A DNA stretch of 64,000 nt from Desulforamulus ruminis DSM 2154 (GCF_000215085.1 NC_015589.1:2864120-2928119), one strand, 5' to 3'; positions 1 through 8,497 are shown, counted from the first letter of the stretch. The notes: generated by a model from the letters alone, not told the origin. Program-made: numbers and translations.

Positions 1-42
1 TCTTCAGAACTTATAGCTGTTAATCCCCATAAAAATAAAAGA

Positions 43-197
43 GAATAGAACACGGGTTTTACGAATTTCCACGGATTCGCACGGATTTTTTAAATCTTAT
101 AATTTAAAATCCGCGCAAATCCATATTATCCGTTCAACCTTGTTCTATTCCTATTACCGCCTGTTCGTTGTGTTATCTGCCTGTTCTGGCCCGCTTT
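43..197 (-). repeat. Palindromic repeat family, copy A
   Basis: Bases 43-150 form a long imperfect palindrome that begins GAATAGAACACGG and ends TTGTTCTATTC, with inner arms built from variants of ACGGATT and AATCCGCG. A conserved side arm follows at 151-197 (it contains CGTTGTGTTATCTGCCTGTTC). The same core and side arm recur near 18.2, 33.7 and 63.8 kb. Here and in copy D the side arm lies to the right; in B and C it lies to the left, so the element has a direction. No coding potential is seen. A small non-autonomous mobile or REP-like element is inferred. Confidence 0.8.
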
Positions 198-227
198 TTA
201 AAGCGCCACTCCCTTAAACTTACGCTT

Positions 228-1355
228 TTATTTTTTTGCTTTTAGTTCTGGGTTTACCGCACAGATCAAACCACCCTGGGCAATGCCCTTAAAACAGGTA
301 TTACAGTAAAGGCATTGATCCGGGGTACTGCCGTCCTTCACTTTATTGGGCCAGTTGGGGTCCACAATAAGGCTGCGTCCCAAGGCCACCAGATCGCAGT
401 CCTTTTCCGCCAGTGCCTTTTCAGCCACCTCCGGGTTGTCTAATTTGCCTACGGCAATGACCGGAATATGAACGGCTTTCTTTACCTGACGAGCGTAACG
501 CAGAAAGGGTCCGTGGGGGTCATTCCTGCCCGGAGCGGAGGTGGCCGGTATGGCTGCCACTCCCACCAGGGCAGGCACTTCTACCTCCAGTGCCGAAACA
601 TGCAGCAGGTCCGCCCCGGCAGCTTCAAAAATCCGGGCCAATTCTATTGCATCGCTGTCGGCCAAACCCTGCTCCCCATACTCTTTGCCATTTAAGCGCA
701 CGCCAATTAGAATTTTGTTTCCCACTTGCTCCCGGATGCCGGTGATGATATCCACCATAATCTTGGCCCGGTTCCGGTTGGAACCGCCGTATTCATCGGT
801 ACACCGGTTCATGATGGGTGACAGAAAAGAACTCAATAGGTAGCCGTGGGCTCCATGCAGTTCAATCCCGTCAAATCCGGCCTGCTGTGCCCGCAAAGCA
901 GCGGCCACAAAATCCTTCACCACCCGGTCAATCCCTTCCCGGGTCAGTTCCTCCACCGGCTCATCCTGGAAGAATGGAATTCCCGAGGGGGATACCGGCC
1001 TTTCACCTAAAAAGGAAGCTCTTCCCCGGGGGCCTGAGTGGGCTAATTGAATAAAGGCAGCCGCCCCGTTAGTTTTAAAAATTCCGGTAATCTCCTTTAA
1101 GAAAGTAACAGACTCCTCCGTATAAATTTCCATGGATTGAGAGGTCAATTTGCCTCTGGGGTTTACCACCCCCGGTTCCATAATCACGGTACCTACGCCC
1201 CCTGCCGCCCGCTGCCGGTAATAATCTACCAATTTAGGGGTCACTTCGCCTTTTGGGGTGGCAAAGCTGGTGGTGGTTGGTGGAAAGACCATTCTGTTTT
1301 TTAGTTCTTTACCGCCTAACTGAAAAGGACTAAAAAGAAGGTTCAATTTTTTCAC
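228..1355 (-). CDS. NADH:flavin oxidoreductase, old yellow enzyme family
   Basis: This 375-residue protein is a single-domain FMN TIM barrel of the old yellow enzyme family. It opens with the family pattern LFSPFQLGGKELKNRMVFPP, carries HSGPRGR and the substrate-anion pair in ELHGAHGYLLSSFLSP, and has the FMN phosphate-binding end VALGRSLIVDPNWPNK. The C-terminus holds a Cys cluster (CLYCNTCFKG), as in the 2,4-dienoyl-CoA reductase branch that binds an Fe-S cluster, but the protein stops before the second flavin domain of those enzymes. It probably reduces activated C=C bonds; the substrate is unknown. It is divergent from an HxlR regulator, whose apparent operator overlaps its -35 element, so redox or electrophile control is likely. 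Confidence 0.9.
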   Translation of the reverse strand: MKKLNLLFSPFQLGGKELKNRMVFPPTTTSFATPKGEVTPKLVDYYRQRAAGGVGTVIMEPGVVNPRGKLTSQSMEIYTEESVTFLKEITGIFKTNGAAAFIQLAHSGPRGRASFLGERPVSPSGIPFFQDEPVEELTREGIDRVVKDFVAAALRAQQAGFDGIELHGAHGYLLSSFLSPIMNRCTDEYGGSNRNRAKIMVDIITGIREQVGNKILIGVRLNGKEYGEQGLADSDAIELARIFEAAGADLLHVSALEVEVPALVGVAAIPATSAPGRNDPHGPFLRYARQVKKAVHIPVIAVGKLDNPEVAEKALAEKDCDLVALGRSLIVDPNWPNKVKDGSTPDQCLYCNTCFKGIAQGGLICAVNPELKAKK

Positions 1356-1432
1356 TCCCGTCTTTTTTCTTGAGGAACCATGCGTGATGCCCAGGCATTT
1401 CCCCGGTGCAAAACTTATTAATCTGTGCTATT

Positions 1433-1461
1433 ATAATATTCAGTATATAGGAATCTGTAAA
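1433..1461 (-). promoter_or_regulatory. Promoter of the old yellow enzyme gene
   Basis: On the minus strand a -35 TTTACA (1461-1456) is followed after exactly 17 bases by a -10 TATTAT (1438-1433). It faces the flavin oxidoreductase gene and overlaps the left arm of an inverted repeat, which suggests repression by the neighbouring HxlR protein. Confidence 0.55.
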
Positions 1462-1493
1462 GTATGTACTTTTTTGTTTTATACATACCTTTT
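1459..1493. promoter_or_regulatory. Inverted-repeat operator, probable HxlR site
   Basis: AAAGTATGTAC and GTATACATACCTTT-like arms (around 1459-1469 and 1482-1493) flank a T-rich centre. The site lies between the divergent oxidoreductase and hxlR genes, and the left arm overlaps the -35 of the former. HxlR-family dimers bind such inverted repeats in divergent promoters; binding here is inferred. Confidence 0.5.
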
Positions 1494-1535
1494 AGAAACT
1501 AAGTATGATTTTTTAAATTAATGGAGGTTGGCACA

Positions 1536-1892
1536 ATGATTCAATTTCAAAACAAAGAGTATCGCTGTTCCATGGAAGTGACCCTTGAACTGATCGGGGG
1601 CAAATGGAAGGCGCTGATTCTGTGGCATTTAGATAATAACCGGATCATGCGGTATAGTGAACTAAAACGCCTACACCCCAAACTGACACAAAAGATGCTG
1701 ACGCAGCAACTGCGGGAGTTGGAAAGGGACGGGCTCATTAACCGCAAGGTCTATGCCCAGGTTCCCCCCAAGGTGGAATATTCCCTTACCCCCTGGGGCG
1801 AAAAATTAAAGCCGGTGTTAAGCGCCATGTGTCAATGGGGAAATCAATATCTGAAAGGTCAGGGCTTGCATAAAGAACCGCCCCAGGAGTAA
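1536..1892 (+). CDS. HxlR-family winged-helix transcriptional regulator
   Basis: A 118-residue regulator with the single HxlR domain. The pattern CSMEVTLELIGGKWKALILWHL near the start, the recognition region YSELKRLHPKLTQKMLTQQL and the wing YSLTPWGEKL are diagnostic. The start is placed at the second ATG because GGAGG lies at the right distance before it; an in-frame ATG 15 bases upstream contains that ribosome site. Members of the family often sense electrophiles or redox state through the conserved Cys near the N-terminus, present here (RCSMEV). It is divergent from an old yellow enzyme gene and probably controls it. A terminator follows directly. Confidence 0.9.
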   Translation: MIQFQNKEYRCSMEVTLELIGGKWKALILWHLDNNRIMRYSELKRLHPKLTQKMLTQQLRELERDGLINRKVYAQVPPKVEYSLTPWGEKLKPVLSAMCQWGNQYLKGQGLHKEPPQE

Positions 1893-1911
1893 TCCTCCCG
1901 GAGCGGTTTTT
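1876..1911. terminator. Intrinsic terminator between hxlR and asnS
   Basis: A GC-rich hairpin (AACCGCCCC...GGAGCGGTTTTT) ends in five T on the plus strand and lies between convergent hxlR and asnS, so it probably serves both. Confidence 0.65.
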
Positions 1912-1916
1912 CTTTT

Positions 1917-3236
1917 CTAAGGATATACCCGGTACAACATCCGCGGATAAGGAATGGTTTCCCGGACATGGTCCAGTTTACAAATCCAGGCCACGGTCCG
2001 TTCCAAACCTAAGCCAAAACCCGAGTGAGGCACACTGCCGTAGCGCCGCAAATCAAGGTACCACTCAAAGGCTTCCTTGGGCAGCTTGTGCTCCTCTAAG
2101 CGCTGCTCCAGCAGTTTCAAATCATCCAGGCGCTGGCCGCCGCCAATCATTTCTCCATAACCCTCCGGCGCAATCAAATCTGCTCCCAGTACCACCCTGG
2201 GGTCCTCCGGGTCGGGTTTCATATAGAAAGCTTTAATCTCCGTGGGGAAACGGTGAATGAAAACCGGTGCGTCAAAGCTTTCCGAGATGATGGTTTCATG
2301 AGGGGCGCCAAAGTCATCGCCCCAGGTAAATTCTTCTCCTTTACCTTTAAGCAGTTCCACCGCTTCAGTATAACTTAAACGAGGGAAGGGCAGCTTGACC
2401 GCTTCCAGCTTGCTGATATCCCGGCCCAGAAACTCCAGATCCTTGCGCCGGCGTTCCAGCACCCGCCGGACAATGAAATAAACCATTTCTTCCTGAAGTT
2501 TCATATTGTCTTCGTGGTCAAAAAAAGCGGCTTCAGCCTCAATCATCCAAAATTCCATCAAGTGCCGGCGAGTTTTGGACTTCTCCGCCCGGAAAGTGGG
2601 GCCAAAGCAATACATGCGGCCCACCGCCAGGGCCGAAGCCTCGTTATAAAGCTGGCCGCTCTGGGACAGGTAGGCTTTCTCCCCGTGATAATCCAGTTCA
2701 AATAAAGTGGTGGTTCCTTCACAGGCTGCCGGTGTAATGATGGGGCTATCCACCAGAGTAAAATCATGCTCGTGGAAAAAATCCCGGGCAGCTTGTTCAA
2801 TCTCGGCCCGGATGCGCAAAATGGCCGTTTGCCTGGGGGTCCGCATCCACAGGTGGCGCCGGTCCATCAGAAAATCCACGCCATGTTCTTTGTGCGTAAT
2901 GGGGTATTCCTCCGCCAGGTGAATGATCTCCAGTCCGGTAATGGTTAACTCGTATCCTCCCACGGAGCGGGGCTCCTCCCGGACAATTCCCTTTACCGTT
3001 AATGAGGATTCTTGCGTTATTCCTTTGGCCTTTTCAAAAAGTTCAGGCCCTTCATTCTTGGCCAGAACCCCCTGAACCAGACCGGTTCCGTCCCTTAAAA
3101 TCAGAAATTGAATTTTACCCGAAGATCGCTTGTTGTAAAGCCAGCCCTGAAGGGTTACTTCCTCTCCCACATGTTTTCCCAGGTGCCTAATCAAAGTACC
3201 TTGCAACAATTTCTTCACCTCAAGTCCAAGAATCAC
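1917..3236 (-). CDS. asnS: Asparaginyl-tRNA synthetase
   Basis: The 439-residue protein is a class IIb aminoacyl-tRNA synthetase that charges tRNA-Asn. An N-terminal OB-fold anticodon domain (about residues 15-110, with [24 protein letters not shown] split across it) precedes the catalytic core. Motif 2 is visible in [20 protein letters not shown] and motif 3 in [16 protein letters not shown]. Length fits AsnRS; the absence of an AspRS-type insertion argues against AspS. The start is a GTG just after GGAGAT; a second GTG six codons later is possible. It is read alone, downstream of the activase terminator. Confidence 0.93.
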   Translation of the reverse strand: MILGLEVKKLLQGTLIRHLGKHVGEEVTLQGWLYNKRSSGKIQFLILRDGTGLVQGVLAKNEGPELFEKAKGITQESSLTVKGIVREEPRSVGGYELTITGLEIIHLAEEYPITHKEHGVDFLMDRRHLWMRTPRQTAILRIRAEIEQAARDFFHEHDFTLVDSPIITPAACEGTTTLFELDYHGEKAYLSQSGQLYNEASALAVGRMYCFGPTFRAEKSKTRRHLMEFWMIEAEAAFFDHEDNMKLQEEMVYFIVRRVLERRRKDLEFLGRDISKLEAVKLPFPRLSYTEAVELLKGKGEEFTWGDDFGAPHETIISESFDAPVFIHRFPTEIKAFYMKPDPEDPRVVLGADLIAPEGYGEMIGGGQRLDDLKLLEQRLEEHKLPKEAFEWYLDLRRYGSVPHSGFGLGLERTVAWICKLDHVRETIPYPRMLYRVYP

Positions 3237-3291
3237 ATCTCCATCTATATTATCATTCCTAAGTATCCAAATCTATACAAATATTGTAATT

Positions 3292-3320
3292 AAAAAGTCA
3301 CCTTCAGAAGGTGACTTTTT
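3292..3320 (-). terminator. Terminator of the dehydratase/activase operon
   Basis: Arms AAAAAGTCACCTT and AAGGTGACTTTTT form a perfect hairpin whose A/T flanks supply the T tract on either strand. It lies five bases after the activase stop codon. Confidence 0.75.
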
Positions 3321-3324
3321 AGAA

Positions 3325-4110
3325 TCACTGCTTATGCCCAGCCAGTTCCCGAGCGTAAAGGGCGGCTCCCAGGGCCCCGGCCACCTGGCTGATCTCCGGC
3401 ACCACCACGGTGCAGCCGGCTTCCAGGGACAGTTGATCTTTGATGTCCTTATTTTTAGCTACGCCGCCGGTAAAAATCACCTGCTCCGCCGGTCCAAAGC
3501 GGCTGGCCATCCCCCAAACCCGTCTGGCCACCGACCGGTGAATCCCGGCAATAATATCCCGCTTATCCGCCCCCTTGGCCAGGAGGCTGATCACTTCCGA
3601 TTCGGCAAAAACCGTACACATGCTGTTAATATCCAGGGGCGTTCTTCCCGAGGCCAGTTCCCCCAGTTCACTGACGTCCACCCCCAGGGCGGCGGCCATA
3701 ACCTGCAGGAACCGCCCGGTTCCCGCCGCACACTTGTCATTCATGGCAAAATCCAGCACCTTGCCCCGATGGTTCATCAAAATCGCCTTGCTGTCTTGAC
3801 CGCCGATGTCGATGACCAACCCGCCCCGGCCCAGCAAATGGTGGGCGCCCCGGGCGTGGCAGTGAATCTCTGTAACCGCCTTGTCGATAAAGCCCAGGGC
3901 GATGCGGCCATAACCGGTTCCGACTTTGCAGTTCACTTCTTCCTCCGGGCAACCCTCTCTCTCCAGCAGTTCCTGATAGGTGCTAAGCCCGGCTTCCCTG
4001 GGGCTCCAGCCGGTGGGGCGCACCAAATACCTGATTTCATCCTCCATCAGCAGAACCACTTTGGTGGAAACCGAGCCCACATCAATACCAGCGGTAATCA
4101 ATGCCATCAC
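3325..4110 (-). CDS. ATP-dependent activator/reductase of 2-hydroxyacyl-CoA-dehydratase-like enzymes
   Basis: This 261-residue protein belongs to the BcrA/BadF/HgdC ASKHA-fold ATPases, which couple ATP hydrolysis to low-potential electron transfer through a [4Fe-4S] cluster held between two subunits. Phosphate-binding loops TAGIDVGSVSTK and IDIGGQDSKA are clear, and the cluster cysteines are C127 in NDKCAAGTGRF and C165 in NSMCTVFAESE. It overlaps the preceding dehydratase-like gene by four bases (stop TGA inside GTGATG), so the two are translationally coupled. The start is GTG or the next ATG. Together they resemble the double-cubane cluster protein and its reductase of Carboxydothermus as well as classical dehydratases. 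Confidence 0.9.
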   Translation of the reverse strand: MMALITAGIDVGSVSTKVVLLMEDEIRYLVRPTGWSPREAGLSTYQELLEREGCPEEEVNCKVGTGYGRIALGFIDKAVTEIHCHARGAHHLLGRGGLVIDIGGQDSKAILMNHRGKVLDFAMNDKCAAGTGRFLQVMAAALGVDVSELGELASGRTPLDINSMCTVFAESEVISLLAKGADKRDIIAGIHRSVARRVWGMASRFGPAEQVIFTGGVAKNKDIKDQLSLEAGCTVVVPEISQVAGALGAALYARELAGHKQ

Positions 4111-5261
4111 TCCTGAATTAATTCCAGGAAGGCCTGAACCCGGACCCTGATTTGCTCTACGTCGGACTCCGAGTAATCGGTCTCCAGATGCAGATAAGGC
4201 AGGTTCAGCTTACCCTGTACATAATCCCGGATAAAAAAGGCCTCCACATTATAGGTATGGCAGGCTTGCCAGGTTAAATCCACAACCCCGTCCACCTGAT
4301 ACTCACTGGCCAACCGACCGATTAAATCCAACCGGCCTTCATTGGGGGCCATACAGGAACAGGGAATATTGAGGTACTTTTCGGCCAGGGCCACCATCAC
4401 ATCCTTGCTTTCGTCCTCATCCACCAGCCGGTCCAGCGCTTTGTAGCCGGAACAATTTTCAAAGGCCACCACCGAAGCGCCGCATTCCTCCAGTAATTTA
4501 ACCACCTTCTCAGAGCCAAAGCCAACGGGACAGCCGGTCAGCAAAATTCTAGGCGCATCCGCTGCAAAGGGGCTGCTGCCCCGGGAGGTTAATTCCTCAA
4601 TTTCTGCAATGAGCTCCTCAACCAGTTTAATCCCGTCTTCCTTGTTAATATTAAAGCCTTTGGTCCAAACCGATACCAGCAGGTCCACGCCGGTAATGGG
4701 GGCGGGCTTGACCTGGGTCACCCGATGCAGACGGCGCAGGGCGTTCCGTTCACGGTTCATCAGTTTAATGGATTCACGAATTTTTTCTTCGGTGATCTCT
4801 ACCCCGAATTTTTCCTCCAGCCAGTTCTTTAACCGATGCATTTCCCGGGTCCAGGCTTCCAGGGCGTCTTCAGCCTGTACACTCTGGGGCAGATTCATGG
4901 TATGCATGGGTTTAATCTTGCTCATCAATTCGTACATCTTTTTCTTGCCGTCACAGGTGGTCTCCGCCACCAGCAAATCTGCGGCTTCAAAATAGGGACA
5001 TTTGCCGGTAACGGCAAAACCGTAGCTGGACTTGATCAACGGACATAGGTTTCTGGGCAGATCCCGTTCAGCCGCCGCCACCGGTTCCTGGCGGGTGCCG
5101 CACAAGGTCACGGAGTGAGCTCCCGCAGCTAAAATCAACTCCTGGGGAGAATAAGTACAGTAGCAGCCAACCACCTTCTCTCCTTTTTGCTTGGCATCCT
5201 GTACAGTAAGAACATTTAGGTTGCGCAGATCATCAAACACTTTCATGGTTTCCGGACGCAT
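4107..5261 (-). CDS. 2-hydroxyacyl-CoA dehydratase-family protein, double-cubane-like
   Basis: A 384-residue protein of the HgdB/FldB/BcrB family. It has a high cysteine content in conserved places: C33 and C35 (VGCYCTYSP), C54, C73 (NLCPLIKSSYG), C88, C103 (TTCDGKKKMYE), and later TGCPVGFGSE, ENCSGYKALD and PCSCMAPNEGR. True dehydratases need two different subunits; here only one such gene is present beside one activase. That two-gene arrangement and the length are what is known for double-cubane [8Fe-9S] proteins, which reduce small molecules such as acetylene. The natural substrate is unknown. A dehydratase with a partner elsewhere remains possible. Confidence 0.8.
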   Translation of the reverse strand: MRPETMKVFDDLRNLNVLTVQDAKQKGEKVVGCYCTYSPQELILAAGAHSVTLCGTRQEPVAAAERDLPRNLCPLIKSSYGFAVTGKCPYFEAADLLVAETTCDGKKKMYELMSKIKPMHTMNLPQSVQAEDALEAWTREMHRLKNWLEEKFGVEITEEKIRESIKLMNRERNALRRLHRVTQVKPAPITGVDLLVSVWTKGFNINKEDGIKLVEELIAEIEELTSRGSSPFAADAPRILLTGCPVGFGSEKVVKLLEECGASVVAFENCSGYKALDRLVDEDESKDVMVALAEKYLNIPCSCMAPNEGRLDLIGRLASEYQVDGVVDLTWQACHTYNVEAFFIRDYVQGKLNLPYLHLETDYSESDVEQIRVRVQAFLELIQE

Positions 5262-5487
5262 GCTTCATTCCTCCAGGTTAATAAATTTGTCTAAAATACT
5301 TTATTTTCACGCCAACTATTAAATACCTTTATATAAATCATTACAATATTTCATAACGCAAAAACAATCTATAACTTTTGGTTTGATGTATTTAAATTTC
5401 CTTATAAAATTAGAGCCCTACGGGAAATTTACGTTACTCCACGCACCCTTCCTCTATGGTATAATTTTCCCAAAGGAGGGTGGTAAA

Positions 5488-5682
5488 ATGTTTGATATCA
5501 TTTGCTACCGTTTAAAGGGTCATCTTAACTATCAGTGCCAGATTGTGCCCTCGGGCCAATCCATCCAGGATGTCGTGGAGGCCTGGCAAAACATTACCGA
5601 TACGCACCGGGTAACCGGCTTCACCACCGAGGCCAAGGCCCGGGAATATGTTGTTGAAAAATATGAAGTGGAACCTAAATAA
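5488..5682 (+). CDS. Small conserved-looking protein, function unknown
   Basis: A 64-residue soluble protein starting MFDIICYRLKG, placed at the ATG after a strong AAAGGAGGG ribosome site; an open frame extends upstream but without a ribosome site. It contains three aromatic-rich beta-like stretches and a C-terminal helix (EAKAREYVVEKYEVE). I do not recognise a family. It stands alone and is followed by a terminator, so it has its own transcript. Confidence 0.7.
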   Translation: MFDIICYRLKGHLNYQCQIVPSGQSIQDVVEAWQNITDTHRVTGFTTEAKAREYVVEKYEVEPK

Positions 5683-5691
5683 TATAAAATA

Positions 5692-5727
5692 ATAAGGGCA
5701 GCCCTCTCATTGAAGGCTGCCCTTTTG
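5692..5727. terminator. Bidirectional terminator
   Basis: AAGGGCAGCC and GGCTGCCCTT form a perfect stem with a short loop, followed by T residues. It separates the small plus-strand gene from the convergent DUF362 gene. Confidence 0.8.
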
Positions 5728-5736
5728 GATCAACGG

Positions 5737-6840
5737 TTAGATTTTTATCAGTTCGTATTTCCGGCTTCCCAGTCCGATGCTCTCAGCGTACTCCAAGCCC
5801 TTGCGCCAATCCACATGGGGCCAGAGGGCGCGGAATTTATCCGAGCCGTGGGGTTGTCCCTCCAGTCTGGATCCCGGCAAACCATGTTCCTGATTGATTA
5901 AATCAACACAGGCCTGATCCAGGGCCACCGGGTCCAGAGAGGCCATAATACCGATATCCCGGACCACCGGGGCGTCGTTCCAGCCGCAGCAGTCGCATTC
6001 CGGTGAAATATTGTTGACAAAAGTGATAAATCCGGCCTTGCCGGGAAAATGTTTCAGCACCCCCAGGGTATATTCGGCGATCTTTTCCTGAATAATATCA
6101 GGTTCCGTTTTAAAGTTTACCGCAATGGCGCCGAAGGGACAGCTAACCGTACATTCGCCACAGCCAATACAGTGTTCTTCCGAGATGAAGGATTTTTTAT
6201 TTTCTCCGGCGGAAATGGCCCCGCCGGGACACCATTTATGGCATTTACTGCAGCCGGTACACTGTTCGGTATTAATGGTGGGGCGGACGTCCGAGTGCAT
6301 CATTTGTTTGCCGCTGCGGGAACCCAAACCCATGCCGATGTTCTTCAGAGCGCCGCCATACCCGGTCAACTCATGACCCTTTAAATGGCTGATGGCAATA
6401 AAGGCATCCGCGTGCAGAACGCCGGAGCCAATCTTCACTTCTTTAAAATGCTTCAAGTTCACTTCCACATTGGTGTATTCCTTGCCTGTCAGTCCATCGG
6501 CAATGATCAGCGGGGCGTTGACTACCGAGTAACCCCAGCCATTTTCAATGGCTGTCTGCAGGTGATCCACCGCATTGGCCCGGCTGCCCACATACAGGGT
6601 GTTGGCGTCCGTTAAAAAAGGATTGCCGCCCTGGTTTTTTACCCGATCCACAATTCGCCGCACAAACTGCGGACGAATATAGGCGGTATTGCCTCTCTCC
6701 CCAAAGTGCACTTTAATGGCCACCAGATCCTTGGGCGCCACAACCTCTTTGATCCCCGACCTTTCAAACAAAACCTGCAGCTTGTTCAGCAGGTTTTGTT
6801 TTACACTGGCCCTGGTATCGGCAAAATAAACCTTAGACAT
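5737..6840 (-). CDS. DUF362-domain 4Fe-4S protein
   Basis: A 367-residue protein with a DUF362 domain interrupted near its middle by a 2x[4Fe-4S] ferredoxin module: CTGCSKCHKWCPGGAI and CIGCGECTVSCPFGAI. The DUF362 signature is seen in VAIKVHFGERGNTAYIRPQFVRRIVD and SHLKGHELTGYGGALKNIGMGLGSRSGK (in parts). The biochemical role of the family is not established; it is common in anaerobes and probably involves electron transfer. A 49-residue gene and a DUF503 gene precede it on the same strand at short distance, so one transcript is likely. Confidence 0.88.
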   Translation of the reverse strand: MSKVYFADTRASVKQNLLNKLQVLFERSGIKEVVAPKDLVAIKVHFGERGNTAYIRPQFVRRIVDRVKNQGGNPFLTDANTLYVGSRANAVDHLQTAIENGWGYSVVNAPLIIADGLTGKEYTNVEVNLKHFKEVKIGSGVLHADAFIAISHLKGHELTGYGGALKNIGMGLGSRSGKQMMHSDVRPTINTEQCTGCSKCHKWCPGGAISAGENKKSFISEEHCIGCGECTVSCPFGAIAVNFKTEPDIIQEKIAEYTLGVLKHFPGKAGFITFVNNISPECDCCGWNDAPVVRDIGIMASLDPVALDQACVDLINQEHGLPGSRLEGQPHGSDKFRALWPHVDWRKGLEYAESIGLGSRKYELIKI

Positions 6841-6854
6841 TCCTTCCTACCTCC

Positions 6855-7004
6855 CTAATCTTCACCCTCGCCAAAAAACACAATGTTGTTTAATTTAAAC
6901 CACCCCAGGGTGTCCAAGGTGTCCGACAACAGATTAAATAAGACCTGCTGCTGCTTTAAGGGCAATTGCTCAATTTCCTTTACCAGCTCTTCAATCCGGG
7001 TCAT
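6855..7004 (-). CDS. Small protein, 49 residues, unknown
   Basis: ATG at 7004 follows GGAGGAAGCCC, an excellent ribosome site. The product begins MTRIEELVKEIEQLPLK and ends FFGEGED; the first half is a helix of alternating charged and leucine residues, resembling the short regulatory helices often seen in small anaerobe proteins. It lies between the DUF503 and DUF362 genes with 11 and 14 base gaps, so it is probably co-transcribed. No function can be assigned. Confidence 0.65.
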   Translation of the reverse strand: MTRIEELVKEIEQLPLKQQQVLFNLLSDTLDTLGWFKLNNIVFFGEGED

Positions 7005-7015
7005 GGGCTTCCTCC

Positions 7016-7297
7016 TTATAAAATTTCCGTCGAATATTGAATCAATTCCGCTCCACCGTTGGATTCAATGGACCTTATGACGGTATCCATCATCTGGTGC
7101 ACATGGTTTGTTTCATTGCTTACCACCGCCACCCCCAGGGTTGCCCGCTGCCAGAGGTCTTGATGGTCTACTTCCGCAATGGAGACGTTAAACCGGCTTC
7201 TTATTCGATCAATAATACTTTTGAGAACCCTTCTTTTGTCTTTGAGGGTATTGGCCTCCCCAATGAAAAGTTCTACCGTCATTAAGCCCACAATCAC
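7016..7297 (-). CDS. DUF503 (YlxP-like) protein
   Basis: A 93-residue protein with the DUF503 signature IVGLMTVELFIGEANTLKDK followed by RRVLKSIIDRIRSRFNVSIAEV. The family (YlxP in Bacillus, often beside translation genes) is linked to ribosome biogenesis but is poorly characterised. I place the start at GTG 7297, nine bases after GAGGAG, because this gives the usual MIVG start of the family; an ATG three codons upstream sits directly on the ribosome site. It heads a small cluster with a 49-residue gene and a DUF362 gene. Confidence 0.8.
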   Translation of the reverse strand: MIVGLMTVELFIGEANTLKDKRRVLKSIIDRIRSRFNVSIAEVDHQDLWQRATLGVAVVSNETNHVHQMMDTVIRSIESNGGAELIQYSTEIL

Positions 7298-7361
7298 GTT
7301 GCCCATCTCCTCTTTGCATGAAATGAAAACATGGGCTCCCCTGGGGGTGCCCATGTTTTGA

Positions 7362-8204
7362 TTAAAATCTCAACTGGCGCAACCGCTGAACCCGTTCTTG
7401 AATCGGCGGGTGAGTGCTGAACAATCTCCCGACGGATCGAGCCGACAACGGATTGGTGATAAACATGTGAGACGCCGCAGGGTTTACCTGCATGGGAATC
7501 TGTTGGGCGGCACGTTCTAGTTTCAGCAGAGCATTGGCCAAACCGTCCGGGCTTCCGGCAATTCTGGCGCCCAATTCATCGGCTCCATATTCCCTGGAAC
7601 GGGAAATGGACAATTGTACGATGGTAGCGGCAATGGGGGCGATGATAGCCAGTACCAGAGCGCCAATCCCGCCGCCTTCTTCATTGTCTCCTCCTCTCAT
7701 ACCGCCAAAGATGGCTCCCCACTGAATCATGTTGGCAATCCAGGTAATGGCCCCGGCAAAAGCTGCGGCGATGGTACTGACCAGAATATCCCGGTTGGCA
7801 ATGTGAGCCAGTTCGTGGGCCAGCACGCCTTCCAGTTCATCCCGGTTGCACAGGTGCAGCAGCCCTTCCGTAACAGCCACTGCGGAATGCTGGGGATTAC
7901 GTCCGGTGGCAAAGGCATTGGGCTGCTGGGATGGGGTAATATACACCTTAGGCATCGGCAGTCTGGCCCGTTTGGCCAGATTGCGGATAATGGCATAGAG
8001 CTCAGGGGCCTCCTGCTCGGAAACCGGCTGGGAACGAGTCATAGCGATGGCCATTTTATCACTATAAAAATAGCTGAATAGATTCATGGCCAAAGAAATG
8101 AACAGAAAAATGGTTGCTCCCCGGGGACCGCCGTAGGCGCCGCCCAGAACAATCAGAATCACACTTAAAATACCCATTAAAGTAATGGCCTTAAGATTGT
8201 TCAT
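7362..8204 (-). CDS. htpX: HtpX-type membrane zinc metalloprotease
   Basis: The 280-residue protein has two N-terminal membrane segments (about 7-22 and 30-47), then the M48 zinc site H130-E131-L-A-H134 in VLAHELAHIANRD, two more hydrophobic stretches after it, and the third ligand region in SREYGADELGA. HtpX degrades damaged membrane proteins. GGAGGG precedes the ATG. The unusual point is its leader: a yybP-ykoY manganese riboswitch, promoter and terminator lie 150 bases upstream on the same strand with no gene between, so htpX appears to be manganese-regulated in this organism. Confidence 0.93.
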   Translation of the reverse strand: MNNLKAITLMGILSVILIVLGGAYGGPRGATIFLFISLAMNLFSYFYSDKMAIAMTRSQPVSEQEAPELYAIIRNLAKRARLPMPKVYITPSQQPNAFATGRNPQHSAVAVTEGLLHLCNRDELEGVLAHELAHIANRDILVSTIAAAFAGAITWIANMIQWGAIFGGMRGGDNEEGGGIGALVLAIIAPIAATIVQLSISRSREYGADELGARIAGSPDGLANALLKLERAAQQIPMQVNPAASHMFITNPLSARSVGRLFSTHPPIQERVQRLRQLRF

Positions 8205-8356
8205 GCCGATTCATTCCCTCCTTTTTAATGTGCTTTATTTAGAAATTTGTATTCTAAATACATTTTAATAATCCTGCCTTAATTTTTCATTAAAATATTC
8301 TTAATCTTTAGTATGACCTTTCACCTCCTAAATATCGTTTTAGTCGGCAAAAATTA
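8205..8356 (-). other. htpX leader downstream of the riboswitch, with an orphan ribosome site
   Basis: Between the riboswitch terminator and htpX lie 150 AT-rich bases. A perfect AGGAGGTG (8329-8322) is present but is followed by no ordinary start codon, only a 12-codon frame beginning ATA at 8314 and ending at 8279. It may be the remnant of a gene once driven by the riboswitch. htpX has its own GGAGGG. Confidence 0.4.
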
Positions 8357-8405
8357 AAGACCTTTAACACAAGACTCTAAGCCAGAGCATTGTGTTAAAG
8401 GTCTT
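8357..8405 (-). terminator. Riboswitch expression-platform terminator
   Basis: Sixteen-base perfect arms (8390-8405 and 8357-8372) begin AAGACCTTTAACACAA on the minus strand and are followed by TAATTTTTG. The first arm contains the 3' half of the riboswitch P1 stem, so terminator and folded aptamer exclude each other. Confidence 0.85.
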
Positions 8406-8490
8406 ACCGTTGGAATATCCCATAACGATGCCAGGTGTAGTGTACAACACCGTGCTGTTGACCTCGTTAAGCCGGCTACTCCCCTTTAAC
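8394..8490 (-). ncRNA. yybP-ykoY manganese riboswitch
   Basis: On the minus strand the conserved AAAGGGGAGTAGC near the 5' end and TAAGACCTTT at the 3' end are the two hallmark segments of this class. P1 is a perfect eight-pair helix (GTTAAAGG 8490-8483 with CCTTTAAC 8401-8394). The 3' strand of P1 is also the first arm of a terminator. In known members Mn2+ stabilises the aptamer, which here would free the terminator arm pairing and turn expression on. The next gene is htpX, not a typical Mn2+ exporter. Confidence 0.85.
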
Positions 8491-8497
8491 TAATTAA

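Noticed and set aside
3334-4116. 260-codon plus-strand frame opposite the activase gene
   Set aside because: Shadow of the activase; no ribosome site and no recognisable domain.
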